From the NCBI RefSeq assembly GCF_026210795.1, contig NC_089452.1, positions 3,534,001 through 3,598,000 on the forward strand: a DNA stretch of 64,000 bases. The letters are read 5' to 3'. Below the pieces are notes generated by a model. That model had not been told where the DNA came from. It was given only the letters and a program-made list of their open reading frames with translations, and made no database searches. Made by a program: the position numbers and the translations under genes. The stretch's first letter is position 1, and every line of letters begins with the position of its first letter. This stretch comes from Rhizophagus irregularis (lineage: Eukaryota; Glomeromycota; Glomeromycetes; Glomerales; Glomeraceae). Shown here one piece after another: positions 54,250-64,000 of this stretch.

Positions 54250-55850
54250 AAAAAAATAAAATTGAGTTTTATTGAGTATTTCTTTTTAGTTTATTTAATT
54301 ATATTTTTTTAATGGTATAGACTTTAATAATAATTAGCTTCAATCAAAAAATCACAAAAAGTTTTAAAAGTTTTGAATATCTGTTGAGATTCAATCATAT
54401 TTGAATTTCTTTAACTTGTTGTGTTATTACCATTAAATAATCAATTATCTATATAAACTGTGTAAAGTTAATTTGGCTCTATTTTGATAATATCCACCTA
54501 TAAAGAACTCATCCGTGCATTACCTAAACAATTATTGGTTGATCAAGTTCGTATAATACCAAATTTATAAAATTGTCTGATTAAATGATCGCGTAATTAA
54601 ATGATCGCGTATATTAAATGATCACGTATAAGACCTATTAATTCCTAAAAAGTCAATTCAACCACCATTTTATTTAACCGCTATTTATTTGTACGTTTTT
54701 TTTTTGAAAAAAAAAAACTTTCTTTTTGAAAAGTAGAGTCTTCCTCCTATACCGTTTGCCGTCGTGCATAGTGTGTTATAGGAAAAGGTGGACTTGTTTG
54801 ATTGATTATATGGGCATAAGCTTATGTTATATAGGCGTAAAACTTATATAATCAGTTTGATAACACAACAAAAATCCTTTAATCAAGGGTTAAAATAGGC
54901 ATGATGGGATATTCTCATATATCATGAGCTCTGTCTGTTCGAAGTGTCATTTTATATATAATTAAGTAGGCTTAAGTCATAAGTAACTTTTTTATAACAT
55001 TGATTATTAGAGAATTAAGTGGCAAAAATAATTTTTAGTTTGTAAGACTTTAACTCTATACCAACTTGTATGTGTTTGGCATATATTTTATTCCCTAACC
55101 CTTAGACCCACTCATGGGTTAGTAAGTTGCTTTGCACTTCTTGCAGCCTATCTTTAATGGGTTTTAGGTCCACGTTTGCCCATTTAAAATTTATTAAACA
55201 GGATGTCATTCGTCCAAACACATTGCAACGTTTGTTGATAAAGCTATGGTTGTCTAATAAAAGTTCACTTTGCCAGGCAATTTATGGTGGATTCAATGAA
55301 TCAAATTACAAACAACAATAATGCAGTCATATGAGAATTCCAGGCCAAAGAATAAGGGTGAATTGTCAAAGTTGAGAATATATTTGTATTTTTTTTTTAA
55401 AGCCATCATTCTCATGAACTTTTTCATTGTATTCCTAAGTTCAATGATTTTAGTAATGATGAAACTGCAGTTGTTTACAGGGGTTTCCCGCCAAACTTCT
55501 GAGGTGAATTTATGTCTGGTGTTTTTTGAATATACTTATCCTTTTTGCAATAGAGTCGTAGCGAGTCTTCTTAAAGCGTACCTGTGACACCCCATCCAAC
55601 TTGGGCAGTGTCACTGAATTTAAAGCAAGGTACCCAGTTAATCCTCAACTTTGGGTTGATGAGTTATGATTCTGGAGTATTAAGGCATAATGTTTTGACT
55701 TACATCACCAATTTAACTCATAATTCTAATTTATTGAATTAGTTTATTATAGATTTATTGATATTTTTTTTTATCTGTTATATAATATTTAAACTAATGT
55801 ATACTTTATCTGTAATTAAAATTCTTTACAGAAACTTACCATTTTTAATC
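54250..55850. other. Spacer with short repeats and weak frames
   Basis: 54575-54630 has three copies of TTAAATGATCGCGTA. A possible hairpin TGTGACACCCC..GTGTCAC is at 55582-55613. Open frames at 55127-55321 and 55321-55587 have a somewhat coding-like composition but no motif, no splice context and no recognised relative. Confidence 0.35.
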
Positions 55851-55854
55851 AATA

Positions 55855-56215
55855 TAGAATCGATATCGTTAAGTTTATCTTAACGGTATCATTTCGATAT
55901 CATTTCGATATTATTTCAATATCGATTTAATATCGATACAATATCGAAATAAAGTATTATCACTTCGATATCATTTCGATATTAAATCGATATTGAAATG
56001 ATATCGAAATGATAATTAAAATGATATCGAAATGATATCTTTAAATTAAACTTAAAGATGTTGTTTCGATATCATTTCTATTATCATTTGATATCATTTC
56101 AATATCGATTTAATATCAAAATGATATCAAAGTGATAATACTTATTTTGATATTGTATCGATATTAAATCGATATCGAAATGATATCGAAATGATATTGA
56201 AATGATATCACTTGA
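55855..56215. repeat. ATCGATATC-rich palindromic patch
   Basis: Dense ATTTCGATATCATTTCGATA and AAATCGATATCGAAATGATA motifs make an inverted, hairpin-prone block starting GAATCGATATCGTTAAGTTT. A related stretch is at 44530-44640. It directly precedes the hAT fragment and may replace that element's 5' part. Confidence 0.7.
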
Positions 56216-56234
56216 AAATTTAAAGTTTCTGTAA

Positions 56235-57025
56235 AGTTAAGATTAATTATACTACATTTGGTAAATGGCTCACTTACTATTATCAAGCATGGGTTGGAAA
56301 AGAATCTACCTGTATTTTATGTGAATTTGATGACTTTCGTTTAGGAAAATATCCATTTGATTATGATACATATAAGCAATTTAATAGAGATATTTGGAGA
56401 TATTGGTGTTTTGCAGAAACATCTACAAATGAATTAGGCTTAGTTGCTTGTAGATTATTTGGAATTTGTGTAAATGCACCTTCTGTGGAGCGTCTTTGGA
56501 GTTGTATGGGTTTCTTACAGACAAATCGACGAAATCGTTTAAAGGTATTTTTATTTTTGTTATAAATATTGAATTTTTAATATTAAAATACTAATACTTT
56601 ATTGTCTTTATATTTAGTCATCAAAAGCTCTTGCTATGAGTAAATTAAGAGCAGATATTACATGGAAGCATCAGGTTAATTCTAGTACTTCTTCTACTTT
56701 AATAACTCCACTTAGTATTATAAATGATGTTAACAAAAATAATACAAATGATAATGAAGAAATCAAAAAAAATAATGAACAAATTCCAGAAAATGAAAAT
56801 GAAGAGGATGAAAATGATAATTTAACTAATTTAGAAAATGAATTTGGAGATTATTTACAAGAATGAGCAGAAATGTTAAAAGAAGAAGCTAACAAAAATG
56901 AAGAATATGAAACAGACGAGTTAGATATATTTATAGAAACTAATAAAATTACTCATCCGGCAATTGATTCTGATGCCAAATGGAAATTAAGATCAATTTT
57001 TAAAGAATTAGAATTTCCTTTTTAA
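56235..57025 (+). pseudogene. hAT transposase C-terminal part
   Basis: The first exon (open from about 56235 to 56544) reads TTFGKWLTYYYQAWVGKEST, then IWRYWCFAETSTNELGLVAC and FGICVNAPSVERLWSCMGFL, the hAT-type dimerisation region near the C-terminus. A 73-nt intron (GTATTT...TATTTAG, 56545-56617) joins in frame to SSKALAMSKLRADITWKHQ. An Asn/Glu-rich tail is interrupted by TGA at 56864-56866 (a Trp position, YLQE-*-AEMLKEE) and ends at TAA 57025. The N-terminal zinc finger and catalytic core are missing. Confidence 0.75.
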
Positions 57026-57228
57026 TAAAATAAAGAAAATAAAAAATGCCAATTTATTTTTATTAAAATACTTTTTTAAATTCAAATTAAACAGTTAAAA
57101 ATTATCAAAAAGTAAAATTACATTTACATTATATAAACTTAAATGTCCCAGATGTCCTTGGACATTACAAGTCTTGTCCAAGGACTTGGACTGTCCTGGA
57201 CTGTCCCATCCAAGGACATGTCCCATTC

Positions 57229-57242
57229 CCATACCAACACTG
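57229..57242. repeat. Probable right TIR of the hAT element
   Basis: The sequence ...CCCATACCAACACTG ends at 57242. Its complement CAGTGTTGGTATGGG is a typical hAT-type terminus (CAGTGTTGG). The preceding 100 bp contain GTCC/GGAC-rich subterminal repeats (TGTCCTTGGACATT, CTTGTCCAAGGACTTGGACT). No matching left end exists upstream in the window, so the 8-bp duplication cannot be verified. Confidence 0.55.
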
Positions 57243-58190
57243 TAAACAGGTATGCATCAAACTTTTCCAGTAAAAAGTCATTGTATAAAAATCGTGCAGT
57301 TTTTATTTTATTTTTGTAATAATCATCTAGTTTCTGTTTAGTATTTGTATAATTGAATAAAATCGCATTTTTTCATAAAATTTAATCATATGATTATTGT
57401 AGGCTTTTCATAACATTATTAATATTCTGATATTTAAATTTTATTTCGTAAACTTAAATGTATGATTATTGTAGATTTTTTATAAAGTTATTAAATTCTA
57501 ACATTTATTAAATGAAAATAGTACAATTATTTTAATATGGATTTTTGAAATTTGTTTGAAATTTGTACTATTTAATGATTCGTGCAATTACATTAGGATC
57601 ATAAAACTATTTTCGCATGATTTTAAAAATCTATACATTGATCAATCACTCTCATATCAATAAATTGCTCAACTAGCGTATTTTTGCAATATCTTTGTTA
57701 TATGGTGAAAATTAATTAATGGAATATCATATTCTATATGTAAAAAATATGCAAATATAAAATTAGAGAAATATGCTAAAATATAATATCAATATATGAT
57801 ATATATATATAGTTTAGGAATCATAAACTTCGTAGCCACGCTCAATTAAGGCAATGTATTACTAGACTTACACTAAAGATGACTTTAGCAAGGCTTTCTT
57901 TGTGAATTAAAAGAAATTTCATACACTTTGCCAGCTGGTGGGATAGCTTATGACCTCTAACCTCAAGTCTGTTTATACTAATAAATCCAGAATATTTGCA
58001 TCGCTAATAAAAAGTATAGTTAAGGTACTTCAAAGAATCCCTAAAAAGAAAAAAATAAATAAATGAGCAATTAGTAAACATTCATCAAAATTAAAATAAA
58101 TTACAGCCGAATATACTAAGAGATATAATCAATATATTAACCAAATTTTACGTGTCTAGATCCATCTAAAGAGCAAATAGTTGTAGGTTC
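57243..58190. other. AT-rich spacer
   Basis: Two copies of AATGTATGATTATTGTAGAT / AATCATATGATTATTGTAGG lie at about 57385 and 57458. No gene or RNA is supported. Confidence 0.4.
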
Positions 58191-58198
58191 AATATTTG

Positions 58199-58543
58199 TT
58201 AGTTTAGTTCTATTGATGTACTATTATCAGATTTGTCAATAGTTTCTTGAAAAATTGGTTCGTAATTAGGAGATTCTAAGTCTAAAATTTCAGTATTTTT
58301 GTCATTTTCTTCATCTTTGCTTGATTCTCGTTTCAAAATCTCAATATTTTCATCATCTTTATCAGATTCTTGCTCATCAGTACTTGATTTTTGAATATTT
58401 CCACTTTGAGAGTATTTTTTTTGATGACGTGTACGTGTTGAAATTGAAACTAAATTTTGGCCTTTGCATTTCAAACAATTACAAAAAACTTTTAGTCCTT
58501 TGTTACTTTTCTTTTTTTTCTTTTGACGGTTTTTAATAGACAT
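58199..58543 (-). CDS. N-terminal fragment of a Plavaka-like transposase gene
   Basis: The 114-codon frame starts MSIKNRQKKKKK and contains VFCNCLKCKGQNLVSISTRT then RHQK, a C-x-C-x2-C..H arrangement like the N-terminal zinc-binding segment of Plavaka-type transposases in these fungi. The rest is charged and acidic (ESDKDDENIEILKRESSKDE), ending SIELN-stop. No further transposase segment follows downstream on this strand before 57.2 kb, so it is an orphan N-terminus or a decayed copy. Confidence 0.5.
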   Translation of the reverse strand: MSIKNRQKKKKKSNKGLKVFCNCLKCKGQNLVSISTRTRHQKKYSQSGNIQKSSTDEQESDKDDENIEILKRESSKDEENDKNTEILDLESPNYEPIFQETIDKSDNSTSIELN

Positions 58544-58833
58544 TTGAATAATTATTAATCGGGATATTAAGAAAAATTGCTGCTGGTTAAAATATGGTAT
58601 AAAATCTAATAGTTACACTACATTCCTTATTTATATAACAAAAAAAACTTTTAAATTTTACTTATTATAGTAGACAATAGATCAATTAAAAATAGTTATG
58701 CAATAAGAATTTAACTTAAATAATTATGACGTATTATAAGTTTATATAATTCACATGATCTTTTTATTTTAAAAGTTTTATTTTCCCAGGATTCATTACT
58801 TTTATTTTTCAAAAAATAAAGATTTTCTCTATA

Positions 58834-59820
58834 ATGGAATATAATAATAGTGAAATGTCTGATTGTTCTTCCAATTCTGATGGTGGTTCTTTTATTAATT
58901 GTGAAAAGGAATCTACATTGAAAAAAATTGCAGAACTTAAAAAAAAAATTATGAAACTTGAAAATACTTCTATAAAAAAGGAAAAGACAAAGAGAAAATC
59001 GAACCAAAAACTTGTAGATAAAGAATCTTTTGCCATAACAAATAAAACAAAAGGATCATCAAATCAAAGTTGTTTAAAGGATAAATCTTTTAATAATAAA
59101 TATAATAGTAAAAGTCAGCCAACCCTCTCTGAAGAAGATGATACTGAATTTTCTAGTGATGAACCTAAACAGGTGGCAATTATTTTAAATATAACATTTT
59201 ATTGTTATTTTTATTTATTATTTTAAAATATATAATAGCCAATATTCAAGAAGAAAATATAAACTATCAAAAGATTCCTTCTTTTCTTCATATCCCAAAG
59301 AGTATTTGGCGTGGCTATGTGGTCAGTATATAATAATATTATTAATATTTGAGATAAATGTTTAACTTTAATATACTACTGCAGGAATCAATGAGACTTT
59401 TAGTAGCTGAAAAACTTTATCCTCTATATCCTACCACCGAATATCGTGATATGCCTATTAATGAAATTAATAAATGTATTGATAAGGTAAATACTAACTG
59501 TAATCCTGAATTACATTTATTTAACACTTTTTAACCAATTTTTTTTATTGTATTAGTTTCATAAGAAAAATCCATCCTTTCCAGAAACTGTTAGTGATTG
59601 GGCGGAACGTGAGATGATTCGTTGACATATAAATTATAGACGTAAGTTTATCTTAATTTAATATTGTTTTGTCATTATTCTGCTATTTTACTAAAATTTT
59701 CAACATTTTATAGGGTCAATTCTTAATCTTAGCGAAATGCATAAGACAAATATTTCTGTTAATAAAGCTAAGATCCGAAAACCAAATGGTAATAGTAAAA
59801 GAGCCAAAAAAAGGAAATAA
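58834..59820 (+). pseudogene. Five-exon lineage-specific gene, one stop and one phase slip
   Basis: Exon 1 (58834-59172) encodes an acidic/basic N-terminus with a Leu/Lys heptad-like stretch (LKKIAELKKKIMKLENTS). Exon 2 (59239-59321) reads NIQEENINYQKIPSFLHIPK then SIWRGYV. Exon 3 (59385-59486) reads SMRLLVAEKLYPLYPTTEYR. Exon 4 (59557-59641) reads FHKKNPSFPETVSDWAEREM then IR-*-HINYR, and exon 5 (59714-59820) ends KRAKKRK. Exons 3-5 splice in frame; exons 1 and 2 differ by one nucleotide (unusual GTGGCA donor). The TGA at 59623 is one step from Arg CGA. The DWAER..IR block is typical of an amplified AM-fungal family of unknown function. Confidence 0.5.
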
Positions 59821-60078
59821 ACTATTAACAAAAAATCGAATCATGGTAATTTTTAATTTTGATGAAATATTTTAAAATAAATCAAATTAATAACATTACT
59901 ACCAATCAAACAGAACCATTATTGGTATCCAACAGCCTGAATATAGAAAGTTTGGAAAGGCTTGATAATAATAAATCTTTACCAAGTAAGAGTAAGCTCA
60001 TAGATTCTTTAATACATATGTAATCAATTAAATATATAAAATATATTACAATAGAATTATTAGAAGCCGTTGATGTCT

Positions 60079-60394
60079 CCCAGCTTATTCTAAACGTCCT
60101 GGCCATAAACATAAAATAACACAATCATCTGATAAAGAAGAAGCCATTGAAGATGTTGAAGTTGTAAGAATTCTTCCAGCAAAACATCCTGGTCGTAAAC
60201 GTAAGATAACATAGCCATCTGATGATGAAAAAGGTGTTGAGGACGTCAAAACTATCAGAATTCCTCCAGCAAAACGTCCTGGTCATAAAACTAAAGCAGC
60301 ACAACCACCTGATGATGAGAAAGGTGTTGAAGATGCTGAAACTATCAGAATTCCTCCAGCAAAATGTCCTCGTCGTAAATGTAAAGCGGTATAA
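60079..60394 (+). pseudogene. AT-hook-like tandem repeat protein fragment
   Basis: Four motif copies, KRPGHKHK, KHPGRKRK, KRPGHKTK and KCPRRKCK, are spaced exactly 90 bp apart (60095, 60185, 60275, 60365). They are separated by acidic linkers such as DDEKGVEDVKTIRIPPA. The PGRKRK core resembles an AT-hook (RGRP-type), suggesting minor-groove DNA binding, though the canonical RGRP is not present. One stop (TAG near 60212) sits where the next repeat has Gln. The 5' end is unclear; it may follow the gene ending at 59820 as further exons. Confidence 0.45.
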
Positions 60395-60399
60395 CATTA

Positions 60400-61180
60400 T
60401 TTAATATATTTATCTATGTATTTGATATTTTATAAATTAGTACATATTTAATATATTATACTTTAATATATTACATTCTATATATTTTATACATATGTAA
60501 AACAAAATATATACAAATGTATTTCGAATGCTAAATAAAAGTATTACGAGTTTGCTACAAATCATTTACAAATTTTGTATAAATGGATGCTCATAATTGT
60601 ATTAAACTTGTTATGTTAAAATATATTACATTTTTTATACGAAAATTTGACAAATACTTTTTACTGGGTTTATTGTATTGGATTTAAAATTAAATAACTA
60701 AATTACTAATATAACTTTTTCTCCTCTTTAATAAGTACATTAAATTAAATGGGTCTCGAGTTATTGTGTAATGGATATGAAAAATAAGTTTTCCTAACTG
60801 TATCTTCTTTTCTTTATTTATTTTATTCTTTATTTATTTTCGTTTTATATAGTTTCAGAAATATGAAATTAAACATTTTACTTTACTATCCCAGTAAGTA
60901 GTTTTCGTATAAATTTATACCCTATATATGTCTAAAATATACAATATATCATTATTTTGTATTAAATTTATGCTGATCCAAATCACAGTAATAAAATGAT
61001 TTACTAAATCGTGTTAAATTTATACTAAAATTGATATTTAAGAATGAAATCATACCAAATTTATAATACATACTTATTTAAAATATTTTCAAACATAAAT
61101 TCTGGATAAATTTACATATGTTTTAATTATATATTCCATATAAATCATTTGACCGTAATTTGTACAAATTTTGTATAAAA
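60400..61180. other. AT-rich spacer
   Basis: ACAAATTTTGTATAA occurs at 60570 and 61165 but without a clean TIR pair. No gene is supported. Confidence 0.4.
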
Positions 61181-61186
61181 TTTGTA

Positions 61187-64000
61187 TTACTCCTCCTCTG
61201 CACCCATATAACTTGTATACAAGTTACTATCGTCCAGATCATTAACTTCTTTATCAATTATATAATAAATGTTATCTACTTTTAAAAATCCTATGCAACG
61301 ATCAATTACACAAACATCTATAAACTGTTTTGATCCAAACCCCTTAAACATTTTCAACCCATATTTGTCTTCTGATACCTGACTAGTCTATTGAACAAAT
61401 GCAATAATCCTTGGTATATTTCTGTATTCATAAACCATAAAATATTCTATACACCCATAAAATTCTTCAATCTGAAAGACTGATTTGTGATTCCGTTGTG
61501 ATGCATATTTGTCAACTTGCATTCTAATCTAATAGTAAATTGGATTATATAAATAATAAATGTTTTTTGGGGTAAAATCAAAATATATTACCAACTTATT
61601 GCAACTGTATAGTTAGTATTTGTAAAGTCTTTATTTCGTCTACCCCACTTGGATCCTATCATTTTACCATTTCTAATTTTAAGTCGACCATATTTCATAC
61701 CATTTTCAGAAACTTCCTATAATTTTATTTTTAATTAGTTAAAATATAATTTGCGTATTAGAAAAATTATTGTTACCTCTCCATCTTCTTCATCTATAAT
61801 AGTGTCATATGCAGTAAAATAATGTCTTTTAAGTTTTAACATTGTTGATTTGTTGATAAAATATCTTGCCCTTGGAAAATAAAGTTCTTCAATATAATAT
61901 TCATTAGAATAAATCATATTGTTTTTTTTTGCTTCTTGTTTTTGCTTTGTGAAAAATATTTGATTTTGAATAGAATAAAATCTTAGATGATTAAACTGTT
62001 CACGCAAAATAATATTATTGATAAGACTTTGATATAGATGCAATTTAGATTTAACTAATGGCAATAACATTCCACATAGACGTTTCATTGGGAACTGCCA
62101 CGTTGCCCAGCATGGCCCTGTGGCCTGAATACTATCTGTTAAATGAAGTAAGTAATGAAAGCACTAAGGTTGCTTGACGAAACCTAGGGGTTTAGGTAAA
62201 GATGGCCCCGAAACCGAAATATTTCGGATTTGCCGAAATTCCGAAACCGTAGCCGTAATTTCAGCCAAATCCGAAATTCCGAAATCCGAAATTCCAGCCG
62301 AAATGCCGAAATTAAATATGTAAATTTGGCCGGAATTATGCACTTAATTCCGGCAGGAATTATAGAATTTCCTAAAATGGAAATCGATGTTACACAAGAT
62401 TCCATGTTCGTTCCTACCAAAATTGATTTTTGTGGAACGGCTATCGCCAAATATAGAAATGATCGACGTATCCGTTTTGACCGGAATTACGATTTTCGGC
62501 TGGAATTATGAATTCGGCCGAAATTATGAATTAATTTCGGAAAAATTTCGGATTTCGGATTCGGAATTTCGGATTTCGGATTTTTGCCAAATCAATTTCG
62601 GGGCCATCCTTAGGTTTAGGCAAGATGGTGTTTCGCCAAAAAGCGAAATTCTGCCGAAACTATATTAATATAGTTAAGAAATTTGCAAAGTATATTATAA
62701 TTTGATATCAATAATTTTATTCATCTAAAAAATATACCAGTTTCTGTTTCTATTTTTTTTTGTTGACTATTGTTAGTTGCAAAATTCAACTGATTAATAT
62801 TTTGAAGATAATTAGCATGATTTCTTTTTGGCAGGTTTTTTGGGTTATATTTGGTCAATTTGCTATTTTTAGGAGGAGTGGTTGGATAGTAAACATGATT
62901 ATAATATACACCATGTAGATTACAATATCGGCAACCTTTATATGAATTATATCCTGTAGTGCACATTAACTTTGAAAATGCTGGTATATCACCTGATCAA
63001 GATACCACAAAACATCTTAAAATAAAATTTTCTTTTTGAGCACCATCATAACATTTTACACCTAAAATAAACAAAATGTATTGTTATTTAAAAATTAATA
63101 ACACTATTAATAACTGAAGTTTCTATACCTTCTAGAGATTTTAATTCTTTAATTACTGGATATAAAAAAGAGTTGAAATTTAATGGAATATTTGGTCCAG
63201 GTATGATTGCTCCAATTAATAAATTATCATGTTTAACACGTTCTTGTGGTTTTAAATTAGCATTAATGAATAGTAAAACCTAACAATCATCAGTTTTCTG
63301 CTTAAATATCTGGTAACCATCAATAGAAGCTGTTAATGCAATATCTCTATAATCTGAAAAAAATCCTTCCTCACATAATTCTTTGTATCGTCTTCCATCA
63401 AATATATCATTATAACCTTCTTCATTAATATATTCAGAACTTGAAGTATATATATGTCTATATTGTAATGCTTCTGATCTTTTTAAATCTTGATATTGCA
63501 TAAGAAAATGATCAATAAGAGAAAAAAAGGCCATTTTTTTTGGGATACCTTTGTATTTCCTTTAATTATATATCGTGATTCTTTACATATTGGACAATTT
63601 TGTAAATCTTTTAAATCTCCTGTAAATGCATTACAACTATTAATGCAACAATCAATCCATATTGGTGAAATAGAAATCATTTTTTCTAGTTTTTTTGAAG
63701 CACAATAGAGACTTATTTGATGTTCACTAAAAGCTGACATAATCTCTGAATAGACTTGATCTGTCATATTAGTACGTGATTTTATTTCTAAGAGATGCAA
63801 GGCTTCCATATAACCTAATGGTAATGCTTCAAAATCATTATCTAAATAAAATTAGTTGTTAATTTCTTTCCACATTTTACCAGTTATTATAAATAAAGCT
63901 TACCATCATAATTTGAACTATTTGAACTACTTTCAGTTGATTTTTCGTCATCACTTATATTATCAAATTCATCTATATTTGAATTATTTGAACTACTTTC
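61187..64000 (-). pseudogene. Plavaka-like transposase gene with core deletion
   Basis: Reading down from the window edge: an acidic N-terminal part (63900-64000), ALHLLEIKSRTNMTDQVYSE (63809), CINSCNAFTGDLKDLQNCPI then CKESRY with Cys pairs, DHFLMQYQDLKRSEALQYRH (63530). Then KQKTDDC-*-VLLFINANL with TAG for Trp at about 63282, LLIGAIIPGPNIPLNFNSFL, FVVS-*-SGDIPAFSK with TGA for Trp, and GYNSYKGCRYCNLHGVYYNH (62960). After 62721 the central catalytic part is missing. At about 62155 it resumes with HLTDSIQATGPCWATWQFPM and KRLCGMLLPLVKSKLHLY, the C-terminal exons ending at 61187 (MGAEEE). The family is a CMC-type DNA transposase, by resemblance. The copy is dead: stops, a deletion and a MITE insertion. 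Confidence 0.7.
62197..62612. mobile_element. hAT-like MITE, 416 bp, with 8-bp TSD
   Basis: The ends TAAAGATGGCCCCGAAA and, reversed, TAAGGATGGCCCCGAAA differ at one position. The exact 8-bp duplication GGTTTAGG flanks it (62189-62196, 62613-62620). The inside is made of CCGAAATTCCGAAATC-type repeats in both orientations, so it can fold on itself; open frames over it are artefacts. Confidence 0.85.

Noticed and set aside
55570-55690. TGTGACACCCC sequence as the start of an LTR
   Set aside because: It looks like the TG start of some LTRs, but no second copy, primer-binding site or gag/pol sequence is near.
60540-61192. Possible TIR pair around ACAAATTTTGTATAA
   Set aside because: The motif is itself nearly palindromic and the outer bases do not match; no duplication flanks it.
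62184-62668. Overlapping frames on both strands near 62.4 kb
   Set aside because: They are translations of the CCGAAATT repeats inside the 416 bp MITE.

Overview
The window looks like a repeat-rich, very AT-rich chromosome segment of a fungus, most likely an arbuscular mycorrhizal fungus of the Rhizophagus type. The evidence is the short spliceosomal introns (about 50-90 nt, GTAAGT...TAG), the Crinkler (CRN)-type genes, the AIG1-type GTPase, the lineage-expanded gene families, and the dense mixture of hAT, Tc1/mariner, LINE and Plavaka-like (CMC) transposon remnants. Species assignment is inference. Nothing bacterial or organellar is seen.

Layout. 0.7-2.1 kb: broken CRN-type P-loop gene, then the tail of a LINE. 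2.7-4.2 kb: two broken lineage-specific genes. 5.2-6.3 kb: Myb/SANT-like gene with two internal stops. 6.5-8.1 kb: small tandem arrays of exon-like units, one split by a 221 bp hAT-like MITE. 8.3-10.0 kb (-): broken CRN/peptidase-like gene. 10.3-12.0 kb: broken protein kinase-like gene. 14.0-15.3 kb: intact AIG1-type GTPase with a cysteine-rich tail. 15.7-18.5 kb: internally deleted mariner transposase, then nested elements (foldback > hAT-like > Tc1-like). 20.0-22.5 kb (-): 5'-truncated LINE. 36.3-43.3 kb: lineage-specific gene split by a 4.7 kb element. 44.5-45.3 kb: satellite. 46.5-50.1 kb (-): broken transposase-like gene. 50.5-51.0 kb (-): SANT/RS gene. 52.9-54.2 kb: apparently intact six-exon gene of unknown function. 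56.2-57.2 kb: end of a hAT element. 58.2-60.4 kb: three more lineage genes or fragments. 61.2-64 kb (-): Plavaka-like transposase with an internal deletion and a 416 bp MITE.

The most striking feature is a set of three large elements of 4.1-4.7 kb (22899-26960, 30442-34620, 37628-42374). Each has terminal inverted repeats of the form 5'-CA...TG-3', 2-bp flanking direct repeats (TA, AA, GT) and subterminal repeats, and each carries a long minus-strand array of about 12 to 32 units. On the minus strand each unit reads as a 20-43 nt micro-exon followed by a roughly 80-100 nt intron with a recognisable GTRAG-like donor, a pyrimidine tract and a YAG acceptor. In most array A and C units and many array B units the intron carries one or two inverted repeats, one of them at the donor. 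The arms change together between units, but the micro-exons do not hold a reading frame. This suggests either a spliced non-coding transcript or hairpin (mirtron-like) intron arrays carried by non-autonomous DNA transposons. Plavaka/CMC-type transposase relics in the same window are plausible sources of mobilising enzyme.

Most protein genes here are broken. Many premature stops sit where Gln, Arg or Trp codons are expected, consistent with C-to-T (or G-to-A) decay of silenced repeats. Only the GTPase (14005-15278) and the six-exon gene (52914-54208) look intact.
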